54,816 nucleotides of DNA from Fervidicola ferrireducens (lineage in GTDB: Bacteria > Bacillota > Thermosediminibacteria > Thermosediminibacterales > Thermosediminibacteraceae): assembly GCF_001562425.1 (NCBI RefSeq), contig NZ_LOED01000015.1, positions 1 to 54,816 on the forward strand, given 5' to 3'. Made by a program: the position numbers and the translations under genes. Numbering within the stretch: the first letter of the stretch is position 1; every line of letters begins with the position of its first letter. The notes under the pieces were generated by a model. That model was not told where the DNA came from and searched no databases. It worked only from the letters and a program-made list of their open reading frames with translations. Positions 16,766 to 25,204 of the stretch are shown in pieces.

Positions 16766-17773
16766 TTAGCTCACCTCGTAAATGTCACTGCCATCTTTTT
16801 GCGAAAGCATCTCTTGGGCTTTCCCTATTCTGCACAGAGCTTCTTTAACTATTCTGGCGTCCATATTTTGTTTTTTTGCCAACTGTTCCACAATAGCAGT
16901 AATGTTTGTAAAATTGTATTCGCCGGTAGAATTTATAACTTGGACAAACTCCGCTAGCTTTTGTTCCCTGAAAGAATTCTCTTCCAGTTTTTTTTGATCA
17001 AAAACTTCATGTCCCGGGCGAGCGCATTTTAAAATTCTCTTTTGTACCTCGATCCCATCTTTTGTGACGTTTAACAAAATTACCGCCGGTATTCGCATCA
17101 GTTCGGACAGGGTGCCATCAATACGTGCAATACTCCCCGGGTTTATAAAATATTTGTTTTCAATGTTTATGATGCCAAATCCTGCGTGATAGTGGCCGCT
17201 TAGTGTTACGTCGGCTTCCGTTGCCAAAATATCTTCTATCAGCGTATGAGAAACCCCCGGGATAAATGGTTTATCGAGAAGCATTCCGTGAACTAAGTGT
17301 ATTGCGAAATCAACACCTTCATCTTTTTTGATACAATAGGCGAGCCTTTGATTTTCTGAATCTATTCCATAAAAAAAGTGTTGTCCCGTCAGTTGAATTT
17401 TGATTCCTCTATCGTTGAAAAATATTTTTTCGCCGGGATTTATCAGTTTAATAATACCAGCAGAATCTAGAATGCCTAACATAGTGCGGCTTATAGTAGA
17501 AGGGTTTTGGCCGTATATATCGTGATTGCCAGCTATAGCATATAAAGGTGGCTTTAGGTCTTTCATTAAAACTACAAAATCTCTTACTAAAGATGGCGAT
17601 ACATCGGGTCTGTCGAAAATATCACCTCCATGAAGCACTACGTCAACGTTCTCCTCGTGAGCGATATTAATCAATTCACGTATTTTTTCGCGCAAAGTTT
17701 CGTAAAAATTATCCGTACGGCTTTGAGGTCCGGTACCCCTTATGTGAGTGTCGGTGAAAAACAAGAAACGCAT
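16766..17773 (-). CDS. Mre11/SbcD-like metallophosphoesterase nuclease
   Basis: The ATG at 17773, one base after the recA stop codon, is preferred to the upstream in-frame ATG inside recA; GAAGGGA precedes it. The product is about 335 residues. Motifs for the two-metal site are FFTDTHIRG, LHGGDIFDRPD, YAIAGNHDIYGQNP, HLVHGML and TLSGHYHAGFG. The C-terminal part is smaller and different from Escherichia coli SbcD. It is the nuclease partner of the split Rad50 proteins encoded directly downstream. Its placement right behind recA suggests co-expression with recombination functions. Confidence 0.85.
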   Translation of the reverse strand: MRFLFFTDTHIRGTGPQSRTDNFYETLREKIRELINIAHEENVDVVLHGGDIFDRPDVSPSLVRDFVVLMKDLKPPLYAIAGNHDIYGQNPSTISRTMLGILDSAGIIKLINPGEKIFFNDRGIKIQLTGQHFFYGIDSENQRLAYCIKKDEGVDFAIHLVHGMLLDKPFIPGVSHTLIEDILATEADVTLSGHYHAGFGIINIENKYFINPGSIARIDGTLSELMRIPAVILLNVTKDGIEVQKRILKCARPGHEVFDQKKLEENSFREQKLAEFVQVINSTGEYNFTNITAIVEQLAKKQNMDARIVKEALCRIGKAQEMLSQKDGSDIYEVS

Positions 17774-17774
17774 A

Positions 17775-18809
17775 TCATGATGTCCCTTCTTTACTGTCAT
17801 CCGCTTTGTTGGTATCAGGTTTTATAAGATTATATTTTTCCTTCACCTTAAGCTCTATGGCATTCAAAAGTTCAGGGTGTTCCTTTAAATACTGTTTGGC
17901 GTTTTCGCGACCTTGTCCGATGCGTTCCTTTTCATAAGAATACCATGCGCCGCTTTTTTGTATTATGCCCGCTTCGGTGGCAAAATCTAAAACACAACCT
18001 TCCCTTGATATTCCTTCTCCGTGCATTATATCGAACTCGGCACTTTTAAAAGGCGGAGCAACTTTATTTTTTACAATTTTTACCGAAGCTCTGCTGCCTA
18101 TAACTTCCTCGCCTTCCTTGATAACGCTGATTTTTCGAACTTCCATCCGCACCGAGGCGTAAAATTTCAACGCTCTTCCTCCGGGCGTGGTTTCTGGATT
18201 GCCGAACATGACTCCCACTTTTTCTCTCAGCTGGTTGATAAATATGGCTACCGTTTTTGACTTACTTATGGAACCGGCTAATTTCCTCAAGGCCTGTGAC
18301 ATCAACCTGGCTTGCAATCCTACGTGGGCTTCGCCCATTTCGCCTTCCAGTTCTGCTTTCGGTACTAAAGCGGCGACGGAGTCTATTACAATCACGTCTA
18401 CGGCACCGCTTCTTACCAGGGCTTCGGCTATTTCCAAAGCCTGCTCTCCTGTGTCCGGCTGGGAAATGAGTAGGTTATCCGTATCGACTCCCAATTTGCG
18501 GGCATAGACCGGATCTAATGCGTGCTCTGCGTCTATAAATGCTGCGGTTCCACCGGCTTTTTGCGCTTCGGCAATGATATGTAAAGCCACGGTGGTTTTT
18601 CCCGAGGATTCCGGCCCGAATATCTCGATGATTCTTCCCCTTGGTACCCCACCAACTCCCAGGGCAATGTCCAAAGAAAGGGCACCGGTAGGTATGACCT
18701 CGACGCTGAATTTGGACTGGGCTTCGCCCAACCTCATTATGGACCCTTTTCCGAATTGCCGTTCAATCTGGGCCAAAGCCATTTCCAAAGCCTTCTGTTT
18801 TTCCAACAA
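17775..18809 (-). CDS. recA: Recombinase RecA
   Basis: The protein has 344 residues with the Walker A motif GPESSGKTT, Walker [13 protein letters not shown], and loop regions [20 protein letters not shown] and [17 protein letters not shown]. It forms the filament for homologous recombination and triggers LexA cleavage. An ATG exists at 18830, but GGAGGG lies inside that extension, eight bases before TTG at 18809, so TTG is the likely start. A consensus promoter and a LexA-box-like sequence lie just upstream. The gene order cinA, recA, rny is that of Bacillus. Confidence 0.96.
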   Translation of the reverse strand: MLEKQKALEMALAQIERQFGKGSIMRLGEAQSKFSVEVIPTGALSLDIALGVGGVPRGRIIEIFGPESSGKTTVALHIIAEAQKAGGTAAFIDAEHALDPVYARKLGVDTDNLLISQPDTGEQALEIAEALVRSGAVDVIVIDSVAALVPKAELEGEMGEAHVGLQARLMSQALRKLAGSISKSKTVAIFINQLREKVGVMFGNPETTPGGRALKFYASVRMEVRKISVIKEGEEVIGSRASVKIVKNKVAPPFKSAEFDIMHGEGISREGCVLDFATEAGIIQKSGAWYSYEKERIGQGRENAKQYLKEHPELLNAIELKVKEKYNLIKPDTNKADDSKEGTS

Positions 18810-18821
18810 AGAAAATCCCTC

Positions 18822-18835
18822 CAAACACATGTTTT
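18822..18835 (-). promoter_or_regulatory. Candidate LexA/DinR operator of recA
   Basis: On the minus strand AAAACATGTGTTTG fits the Gram-positive SOS box CGAACRNRYGTTYC at 11 of 14 positions, including the whole AACRNRYGTTY core. It lies between the -10 element and the ribosome site of recA, where repressor binding would block early transcription. Confidence 0.55.
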
Positions 18836-18841
18836 CAACAA

Positions 18842-18870
18842 ATTATATAACAATAAACTTTATGTGTCAA
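18842..18870 (-). promoter_or_regulatory. Sigma-A promoter of recA
   Basis: TTGACA (18870-18865) and TATAAT (18847-18842) on the minus strand are separated by 17 bases, an exact consensus vegetative promoter. It begins three bases after the thpR stop codon, so recA and the following nuclease genes can be transcribed independently of cinA-thpR. Confidence 0.88.
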
Positions 18871-18873
18871 ACA

Positions 18874-19422
18874 TTACCCTTTCAGGGCGGTCTTGTAAAT
18901 CTCAGTGTATACCGGTCCATTTTTAAACAATTGGCTTTTCATGAAATAAACTTCTTTTACTAAAAAAGATGCAGAGAAATCTCTTTTACGTGGGAGAAGA
19001 GTTGTATCTACACCGGATTTAATTCTCCCTATTGTGAGGTGCGGAGAAAAGGGTTTAGCGTCAAAATCGATATTTAAAGATCGCAAGGATTCATCTATAT
19101 CGCGTTTTAAGCTGTAAAGTTCCTCGCTCTTTTGTATCCCTATCCAGAATACTTTTGGATTATTTTCATTGGGGAAAAAACCTGAACCATACAGGTTCAG
19201 CACGAATGGGCCATGGCGTAAAGATATTTTTTCCAACGCATCACAGACAAGAGGCACTTTGCTTATCGAAAGTTCACCCATGAAGGCCAGAGTTATGTGA
19301 TAATTTTCTTCGCTAACCCATTTTATACCCCTCATAAATTTTAAGTTATTCACAAATTGGGAAACATAATTTCTGGTAACGGGGTCAAGTTCTATGGAAA
19401 TAAAACATCTTACGGTTTCCAA
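18874..19422 (-). CDS. thpR: RNA 2',3'-cyclic phosphodiesterase (ThpR/LigT family)
   Basis: This 182-residue 2H-phosphoesterase has the two HxT motifs: YHITLAFMG with His42 and PHLTIGRIK with His128. It opens with RCFISIELD, a typical start for the family. Members hydrolyse 2',3'-cyclic phosphate ends of RNA and can ligate tRNA halves in vitro. It overlaps cinA by 13 bases and ends just before the recA promoter. The cinA-thpR pair is common in Clostridia. Confidence 0.9.
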   Translation of the reverse strand: METVRCFISIELDPVTRNYVSQFVNNLKFMRGIKWVSEENYHITLAFMGELSISKVPLVCDALEKISLRHGPFVLNLYGSGFFPNENNPKVFWIGIQKSEELYSLKRDIDESLRSLNIDFDAKPFSPHLTIGRIKSGVDTTLLPRKRDFSASFLVKEVYFMKSQLFKNGPVYTEIYKTALKG

Positions 19423-20672
19423 ACTTCGTCCTCCTCATGATATTTTAAAAGATTTTTTCTCAAAAGATGCAATGCAGCATTAGCAACCCTTTCTTTTATT
19501 TCGGATCTGTTGCCGGAAAAAAAGTGCTTTTCCACGGAACAACCGGAAGAGTCTGCATAGGCAATATATACGAGACCAACAGGTTTTTCTGTTGAACCAC
19601 CTGAAGGCCCGGCAATCCCTGTTATCGAAAGGCCGATGTCCGTTTTAGAAATCCTCTTTACGCCTTCTGCCATTTCAATTGCCGTTTGCTCGCTTACCGC
19701 ACCGTATTTTTCTAGAGTTTCACTTCTTACGAAAAGAATCTCCTGTTTAGCTCTATTGCTGTAGGATACTATTGCTCTGTCAAGACTCTTTGAGATGCCG
19801 GGAACTTCGGTTAATTTATGGGACATAAGGCCACCCGTGCAGGACTCGGCAATCGCCAATGTTTTATTTTGTTCTAGCAACAACCGGGCGACCACATCTT
19901 CTATTTTTTCCTCATCGAAAGCGTAAAGATATTCACCAACTCTTTGTCTTATTTGAGATTCTATAGGGGCAATTAAACTCATAGCTTCTTTTGCACTGCC
20001 TGCTTTTGCTGTGATCCTTAAAGTTACCTCTCCCATTTTTGCCAGAGGGGCTATCGTTGGATTGGTTTGATTTTCCATTAAATCTTTGATTTTTTCTTCC
20101 AGCGTTGATTCTCCTATCCCGTAAAATTTCAGTACCCTAGAGAGTATTACCGCGGAAGTTTTCTTCGACAGTAAAGGGACTACATAATCTTTAAGCATGG
20201 GTTCCATTTCGAATGGAGGCCCCGGGAGCATAATGATCGTTTTTCCATCTTTCTCCAAAATAACTCCCGGAGCAGTACCTTTTTGATTCGGAATGGCCTT
20301 TGAACCTTTCGGCAGCATGGCCTGCTTCATGTTGTTTATTGGCATCTCCCTATGCCTTTTTTGAAAATATTCCCGTATTCTATTTAGGCTCTCCTCATCT
20401 AATACGAGCGGAATGTTTAAATATTCGGCTATCGTCTCTTTCGTGAGGTCGTCTTGGGTCGGACCCAATCCGCCTGTCAAGATGATAACTTCAGAGCGAT
20501 TCCATGCAGTGTGAAAAACTTCCATCAAACGTTTTTTGTTATCTCCGACCACTGTATGGTAATATATGTCTACCCCGATTTTTTGCAGTTCCTGAGAAAT
20601 TATTTGTGCGTTAGTGTTAATTATCTGACCTAATAAAAGTTCAGTGCCTACGCTAATTATCTCCGATTTCAT
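19410..20672 (-). CDS. cinA: CinA, competence/damage-inducible protein (NMN amidase type)
   Basis: This 420-residue protein has an N-terminal MoeA/MogA-like COG1058 domain (IISVGTELLLGQIINTNAQ, TGGLGPTQDDLT, LPGPPFEMEPML) and a C-terminal CinA/PncC amidohydrolase domain (AIAESCTGGLMSHKLTEVPG, SITGIAGPSGGSTEKPVG). The full-length family is linked to NMN deamidation and pyridine nucleotide salvage, and to competence in Gram-positives. It precedes thpR and recA in the usual Firmicutes order. Confidence 0.94.
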   Translation of the reverse strand: MKSEIISVGTELLLGQIINTNAQIISQELQKIGVDIYYHTVVGDNKKRLMEVFHTAWNRSEVIILTGGLGPTQDDLTKETIAEYLNIPLVLDEESLNRIREYFQKRHREMPINNMKQAMLPKGSKAIPNQKGTAPGVILEKDGKTIIMLPGPPFEMEPMLKDYVVPLLSKKTSAVILSRVLKFYGIGESTLEEKIKDLMENQTNPTIAPLAKMGEVTLRITAKAGSAKEAMSLIAPIESQIRQRVGEYLYAFDEEKIEDVVARLLLEQNKTLAIAESCTGGLMSHKLTEVPGISKSLDRAIVSYSNRAKQEILFVRSETLEKYGAVSEQTAIEMAEGVKRISKTDIGLSITGIAGPSGGSTEKPVGLVYIAYADSSGCSVEKHFFSGNRSEIKERVANAALHLLRKNLLKYHEEDEVWKP

Positions 20673-20727
20673 AAAACATCACCTTTATAAAAGATTCTCC
20701 ATTTTTTTTACTAACCCTTTTTTAAAA

Positions 20728-22215
20728 TTAAGCTGCTTTAAAATTTTTTAGGTCCTTTAAAAATCTTCTGAAGGTCTCGCCGTCTATTTTTTCGTTTTCC
20801 ATAAGATAATCGATAATAAGATTTAGGTCTTCTTTGTACTTTTCTATAATTTCCTTAGCTTTTTCTTTTTGAGCATTTATTATCTTTGAAATTTCCCGAT
20901 GAAGCTCTTTTAAAGGTATTGAATCTCTATCAACGATACCCATTTCAGACATTCCTGAAAATACTATTTTTTTGGCCAGTTCAACTGCATGGTTAATGTC
21001 TCCCGAGGCACCTGTGCTGCTTTCGCCTAAGATTACTTCTTCAGCAGCTGCTCCAGCCAGCGCAATAGCGATTTCTGTTTCCAAATGGTTTCTAGTATAA
21101 AGATATATATCTTCTTCTTGTTTTTGACGCATGTAACCTAGAGCTTCTCCGCGCGACGTTATCGTTATGGTAGATACCGAATTAGGCTTGAAAAATTCGC
21201 TGATTAGAGCGTGGCCGCATTCGTGAACTGCGATGCGTTTCATTTCAGCTTTTGTGGGTTTCCTTTTCAATTTTTCGCCCATTATCACCTTATCGATAGC
21301 TTCCATAAAATGGCATTGTCTTATTACTTTTTCCCCGGCACGTCTTGCGAGGATAGCTGCTTCATTGCAAAGATTTTCTAGATGGGCACCGGAAAATCCA
21401 AATGTTTCCTTTGCTATTTGCTCCAAATCTACATCTTCAGCGAGGGGCTTGCCTTTAGTATGCAGTTTTAAAATCTCGAGTCTCCCATCTTTATCGGGAA
21501 GGTCAACTTTTACTATTCGGTCAAATCTTCCGGGCCTTAAAATAGCTGGGTCTAAAATATCCGGCCTGTTTGTGGCGCCGATTACTAATATTTTCACATC
21601 ATCATCTTTAGCCGACAGTCCATCCATTTCTACCAACAATTGGTTTAAAGTCTGATCATATTCCAAATGATTGCTGTTTTTCCCTCTAACACCTGCTATG
21701 ACTTCAATTTCATCGATAAAAATTACGCAATGCTTTTTGGAATTCTTTCGGGCGAGTTCCCTAGCCGTCTTGAATAACTGCCTTACCCTTTGAGCACCTA
21801 CTCCTGCGTATAACTCTATGAATTCGCTCCCCGAAACTGAAATAAAAGCAGAATCGATATAATTAGATGCAGCTTTGGCTAGTAAAGTCTTTCCCGTACC
21901 AGGAGCACCTGTGAGAAGGATGCCCTTCAATGGTCTTATACCCATTTTACTAATTTCATCATAATTTTTTATAAAATCCAGTGCTTCTAACAGTTCGTTC
22001 TTTGCAGTCTCTTGACCTCCAATATCTTCAAATGTTATTGCTTTACCGGCATCAGCAGGTTTTGCCGAATTTTTAATAATACTTGATTTATCCATGTAAT
22101 TTTGCAGCACGTACGCAAGAAGTCCTATCACAGCCAAAGGCAATGCATTTATTCCGTTTGCAAAAAGAAATATCATAACTGCCAGGATGACGCCAATTAT
22201 TATTTCAAAGGGCAA
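20728..22215 (-). CDS. FtsH-like membrane AAA+ metalloprotease without extracytoplasmic domain
   Basis: An upstream TTG at 22236 is in frame, but GGGAGGGG lies seven bases before TTG at 22215, which gives about 495 residues. Two closely spaced N-terminal hydrophobic segments (about 3-36) replace the usual periplasmic domain. The AAA+ module follows: GAPGTGKT (103-110), FIDEIEVI, the SRH GATNRPDILDPAILRPGRFDR in two parts, then the zinc protease motif HECGH (331-335). Another likely metal ligand lies in the TGASGDINHA segment. It is probably a paralogue of housekeeping FtsH. It starts 23 bases after a gene for a small one-helix protein that may be its partner. Confidence 0.85.
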   Translation of the reverse strand: MPFEIIIGVILAVMIFLFANGINALPLAVIGLLAYVLQNYMDKSSIIKNSAKPADAGKAITFEDIGGQETAKNELLEALDFIKNYDEISKMGIRPLKGILLTGAPGTGKTLLAKAASNYIDSAFISVSGSEFIELYAGVGAQRVRQLFKTARELARKNSKKHCVIFIDEIEVIAGVRGKNSNHLEYDQTLNQLLVEMDGLSAKDDDVKILVIGATNRPDILDPAILRPGRFDRIVKVDLPDKDGRLEILKLHTKGKPLAEDVDLEQIAKETFGFSGAHLENLCNEAAILARRAGEKVIRQCHFMEAIDKVIMGEKLKRKPTKAEMKRIAVHECGHALISEFFKPNSVSTITITSRGEALGYMRQKQEEDIYLYTRNHLETEIAIALAGAAAEEVILGESSTGASGDINHAVELAKKIVFSGMSEMGIVDRDSIPLKELHREISKIINAQKEKAKEIIEKYKEDLNLIIDYLMENEKIDGETFRRFLKDLKNFKAA

Positions 22216-22238
22216 TTTTTCTCCCCTCCCAAGCAAAT

Positions 22239-22751
22239 CTATTTCATATTAATGATTTTATAGAGTACATCATGATCGGATTTTATTTTCAGGTAGAGAT
22301 TTTCGTTGTCGAGAAAAACTCCGATATCAATTTTATACTCGGTTTCGAGTTGGTCAAGCTTCGCTCTCATTTCTGTAAATTTGCCCGTTTTTATCCCCTC
22401 GAAAATTACGAATTGAACCTTTTGGGTGTATATGTTTTCTAGTAATTCGGATGGTTTATTTATAATTTTTACGGTAAAGGGTCTTCCTTTGAGGATATCG
22501 GAAGCGGTGTCTTGAATATCATAGTATACGCCTGCTAAGTTGTCTACGTCTTTAAGACAGATTTCTAGGTTAATTTTACCGGCTTCTTTTTTTATGTTGA
22601 CTTCTTTTACGTATTCTTTTTGCGAAAAGGTTTTAATAAGTGGATTGAAGGCTACAAACCTGTTAAACAATTGCTGAGCACTGAACAATAAAAAAAGTGA
22701 AAGAAAAAAAGCTGCAAAAGCATAAAAAGCCTTTTTTTTGTCGAGAACCAA
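22239..22751 (-). CDS. Unknown single-pass membrane protein next to the FtsH-like protease
   Basis: The 170-residue product starts with TTG behind AGGTGAG. It has one N-terminal membrane helix (about residues 8-27, AFYAFAAFFLSLFLLFSA) and an extracytoplasmic domain rich in Lys and beta-type segments. No motif is recognisable. It lies 94 bases after rimO and just before the FtsH-like gene, with the two probably co-transcribed. It might present substrate to, or regulate, the protease, as its domain could stand in for the protease's missing extracytoplasmic domain. That is inference from position only. Confidence 0.65.
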   Translation of the reverse strand: MVLDKKKAFYAFAAFFLSLFLLFSAQQLFNRFVAFNPLIKTFSQKEYVKEVNIKKEAGKINLEICLKDVDNLAGVYYDIQDTASDILKGRPFTVKIINKPSELLENIYTQKVQFVIFEGIKTGKFTEMRAKLDQLETEYKIDIGVFLDNENLYLKIKSDHDVLYKIINMK

Positions 22752-22826
22752 AAACTCTCACCTCAATCAAAAGCAATGTTTACATAAAATAATTATATCA
22801 TACTGTTTTTCTCATGTCATAAAAGT

Positions 22827-22857
22827 AAAGAAGGCATTTTATGGGAATGCCTTCTTT
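22827..22857 (-). terminator. Terminator after rimO
   Basis: A perfect 12-bp stem (AAAGAAGGCATT against AATGCCTTCTTT) with a 7-base loop overlaps the last base of rimO. On the transcribed strand it is followed by a T-rich tract broken by ACT. A good intrinsic terminator. Confidence 0.8.
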
Positions 22858-24184
22858 AAAGAATTTGCACAGCTTCACCATATAGGTCGTATTCAAAAGC
22901 CTTTGTAACTTTAACCTTGCAAAATTGGCCGGGTTCGCACTTATCTGCGGTAAAAATTACTGTGCCGTCGACTTCCGGTGCGTCTTTCTGCGAGCGGCCG
23001 ATGAATAATTTTCTTTTTGAATCGTAATTTTCGGTAAGTACAGTCAATATTGATCCTACTAATTTCTCGTTTTTATTTTTTGAGATATCCTGCTGAACTC
23101 TCATCAGTGTGTCGAATCTTTTTTGCTTGATTTTTTCAGGCACCTGCGGTCTTAAAGTGGCTGCGTAAGTTCCTTCTTCTCTGGAATATTTAAAAGCGCC
23201 GACCCGGTCAAATTGATATGTTTTGATGAAATTGATAAGTTCTCTAAAATCCGATTCGGTTTCTGTAGGAAATCCAACTATAAAAGTAGTTCTCAGTGCG
23301 ATATCAGGTACAACATTTCTCACCTTCTCTATAAGTTTTTTTATTTGCTCGGAATTTGTGGGCCTGTTCATTAGCCTTAAAATCCTATCGCTTATATGTT
23401 GCAAAGGGATATCCAAATATTTTGTTATTTTGGGGTTGCAAGAAATTATTTCCAAAAGTTCATCGTTTATGTGAGTCGGATATGCATATAATACCCTTAT
23501 CCAAAATTCGCCTTTTACATCCGTAAGTTTTTTTAAGAGCTCTGGGAGCGATGGTTTACCGTACATATCTATGCCGTAGCTCGTGGTATCTTGAGCTACT
23601 ATATTTATTTCTTTTATTCCGCGGGATACAAGAAATTCAACTTCTTCTTTTATCGACTCCATAGGTCTGCTTTTATAAGGACCTTTTATCAGCGGTATGG
23701 CGCAATAAGAGCAACGATTATTGCATCCTTCCGCTATTTTGACGTAAGAAACATATTTTAACGTGTTGACTCTTTTTTTAATATCGTAATCAATTACTGT
23801 TTTATTGCGAGTTATATTTAGTCTCGATACTTTAACCTGTTCTATCAAATCCGGCAATTTCAAAAAGTCACCTGTCCCGATTACTGCATCGAGTTCCGGT
23901 ATTTCTTTCAAAAGCTGGTCTCCGTAGCGTTGCGACAAACAACCAGTAGCTATCAGTAGTTTACATTTGCCCTTCTTTTTATATTCGGCCATTTCGAGTA
24001 TGGTATTTATCGACTCTTCTTTTGCCGAGTTTATAAAACCGCAAGTATTTATTATTATGATATCCGCACTGCCAACTTCGCTGGTTATCGAATAACCTTT
24101 TTCTAATAAACTTCCGAGCATATATTCTGAATCGACAAGGTTCTTATCACATCCTAACGATACTAATGCAACTTTGACCTCCAC
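22856..24184 (-). CDS. rimO: Ribosomal protein S12 methylthiotransferase RimO
   Basis: The GTG at 24184 has TTAGGAGG six bases upstream and gives 442 residues; the extra 18 codons further upstream are not needed. N-terminal cluster cysteines are in VSLGCDKNLVDSE, INTCGF and TGCLSQRY. The radical-SAM motif CNNRCSYC (154-161) follows, and a C-terminal TRAM domain is present. SLGCDKN and the CNNRCSYCAIP context separate RimO from MiaB. It methylthiolates an aspartate of ribosomal protein S12. It is preceded by the rodZ terminator and followed by its own. Confidence 0.93.
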   Translation of the reverse strand: MEVKVALVSLGCDKNLVDSEYMLGSLLEKGYSITSEVGSADIIIINTCGFINSAKEESINTILEMAEYKKKGKCKLLIATGCLSQRYGDQLLKEIPELDAVIGTGDFLKLPDLIEQVKVSRLNITRNKTVIDYDIKKRVNTLKYVSYVKIAEGCNNRCSYCAIPLIKGPYKSRPMESIKEEVEFLVSRGIKEINIVAQDTTSYGIDMYGKPSLPELLKKLTDVKGEFWIRVLYAYPTHINDELLEIISCNPKITKYLDIPLQHISDRILRLMNRPTNSEQIKKLIEKVRNVVPDIALRTTFIVGFPTETESDFRELINFIKTYQFDRVGAFKYSREEGTYAATLRPQVPEKIKQKRFDTLMRVQQDISKNKNEKLVGSILTVLTENYDSKRKLFIGRSQKDAPEVDGTVIFTADKCEPGQFCKVKVTKAFEYDLYGEAVQIL

Positions 24185-24243
24185 TTTATACCTCCTAAGT
24201 TGCCGAGGTTTTTGCTCTAATTTTTCACTTAGATACAATTAAT

Positions 24244-24272
24244 AGTATATAGACCTTTTGACTATAAGTAAA
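24244..24272 (-). promoter_or_regulatory. Possible promoter of rimO
   Basis: On the minus strand TTTACT and TATACT are separated by 17 bases, downstream of the rodZ terminator and about 60 bases before rimO. The -35 matches consensus at four of six positions. The site is plausible because the terminator upstream would otherwise leave rimO without transcription. Confidence 0.4.
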
Positions 24273-24281
24273 GTAAAGCAA

Positions 24282-24311
24282 ATAAAAATGAGGAATTATT
24301 GATTCCTCATT
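24282..24311 (-). terminator. Terminator at the 3' end of the rodZ-like gene
   Basis: A 10-bp perfect stem (AATGAGGAAT against ATTCCTCATT) with a 5-base loop is followed on the transcribed strand by TTTATTTG. It includes the stop codon region of the rodZ-like gene. Confidence 0.82.
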
Positions 24312-25126
24312 ATTAAGAGAGTTTTTGGATAATTTCCGGGAATTTCTATTTCTTTTCCGTTTAATGTAACTTTAACTACAGGGGGGTTTCCTATTTTTAT
24401 TGTCAGCTTGTTTTTTGCTTCGAACGACTTTGATTCTCCTTTATTGAGAGTGCCTTCAAATGTGACGATACCGTCCGAGTTTACCCTTATCCAGCACCTA
24501 TCATTTATTACTTCAAATTTAACATTAATTGAATTTCCTGACACCGTATAAGTTATATTCCGGCCATCATCACTCGCTAAACTGATTTGGTTTAATAATT
24601 CTTCCTTTCTTTCTTCTTCGGTTTCTAAAGTGGGGCTTGTATCGTTTTCTGAAGGTAAATCACTATTGACGGTTGTTTTGGGCGGTTCTAAGGATGTATC
24701 CGGCTGCGTTTTTAAAAACGAAAGTGTTGTCAATGCAATAACGAAAACAAGTCCTACCAACAATAAAGGTATTTTTGGTACCTTGGATTTAGGCCTTTCT
24801 TCATCGATAATAAGTCTTCGGTCTTTTTTTACCGCTGTGTTTTCTTGTTGAAATTCCTGCGATTTGGGAGCTGAAATTTCTTTGTATTTTTTTAGAATTT
24901 CGTTCGAATTAATACCTACCGCTTCTGCGTAATTTTTCAGAAACCCCTTTAAATAGACTTCTCCCCCAGGAATGGCATCGAAATTTCCTTCTTCGATGGC
25001 GTTCAAGTACTTAATTCTGATTTTTGTTTCCTGGTTAATTTCTTCGAGCGATATATTTTTTTTAAGGCGCAAATTCTTTAAATAATCTCCGAGTTCTTTC
25101 GGATTTTTTACATCATCGAGGTTCAT
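24296..25126 (-). CDS. RodZ-like helix-turn-helix membrane protein
   Basis: This 276-residue protein has an N-terminal XRE-type HTH (LGDYLKNLRLKKNISLEEI, then IRIKYLNAIEEGNF). A charged cytoplasmic linker leads to one membrane helix (about 117-137, IPLLLVGLVFVIALTTLSFL) and an extracytoplasmic DUF4115-like domain (GNSINVKFEVINDRCWI, NPPVVKVTLNGKEIEIP). In the RodZ/YmfM family this links MreB filaments to the membrane and the cell-shape machinery. The ATG at 25126 is preferred because AAGGAG lies at a workable distance; the upstream GTG directly abuts that site. The position after ftsK matches ymfM in Bacillus. Confidence 0.88.
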   Translation of the reverse strand: MNLDDVKNPKELGDYLKNLRLKKNISLEEINQETKIRIKYLNAIEEGNFDAIPGGEVYLKGFLKNYAEAVGINSNEILKKYKEISAPKSQEFQQENTAVKKDRRLIIDEERPKSKVPKIPLLLVGLVFVIALTTLSFLKTQPDTSLEPPKTTVNSDLPSENDTSPTLETEEERKEELLNQISLASDDGRNITYTVSGNSINVKFEVINDRCWIRVNSDGIVTFEGTLNKGESKSFEAKNKLTIKIGNPPVVKVTLNGKEIEIPGNYPKTLLIMRNQ

Positions 25127-25204
25127 ATTACCTCTCACTCCTTAAAATATATTTCCCAGGTAATAGCAATTTTCCCAATTTTAGTATTATTTTCGACCGC
25201 TTGT

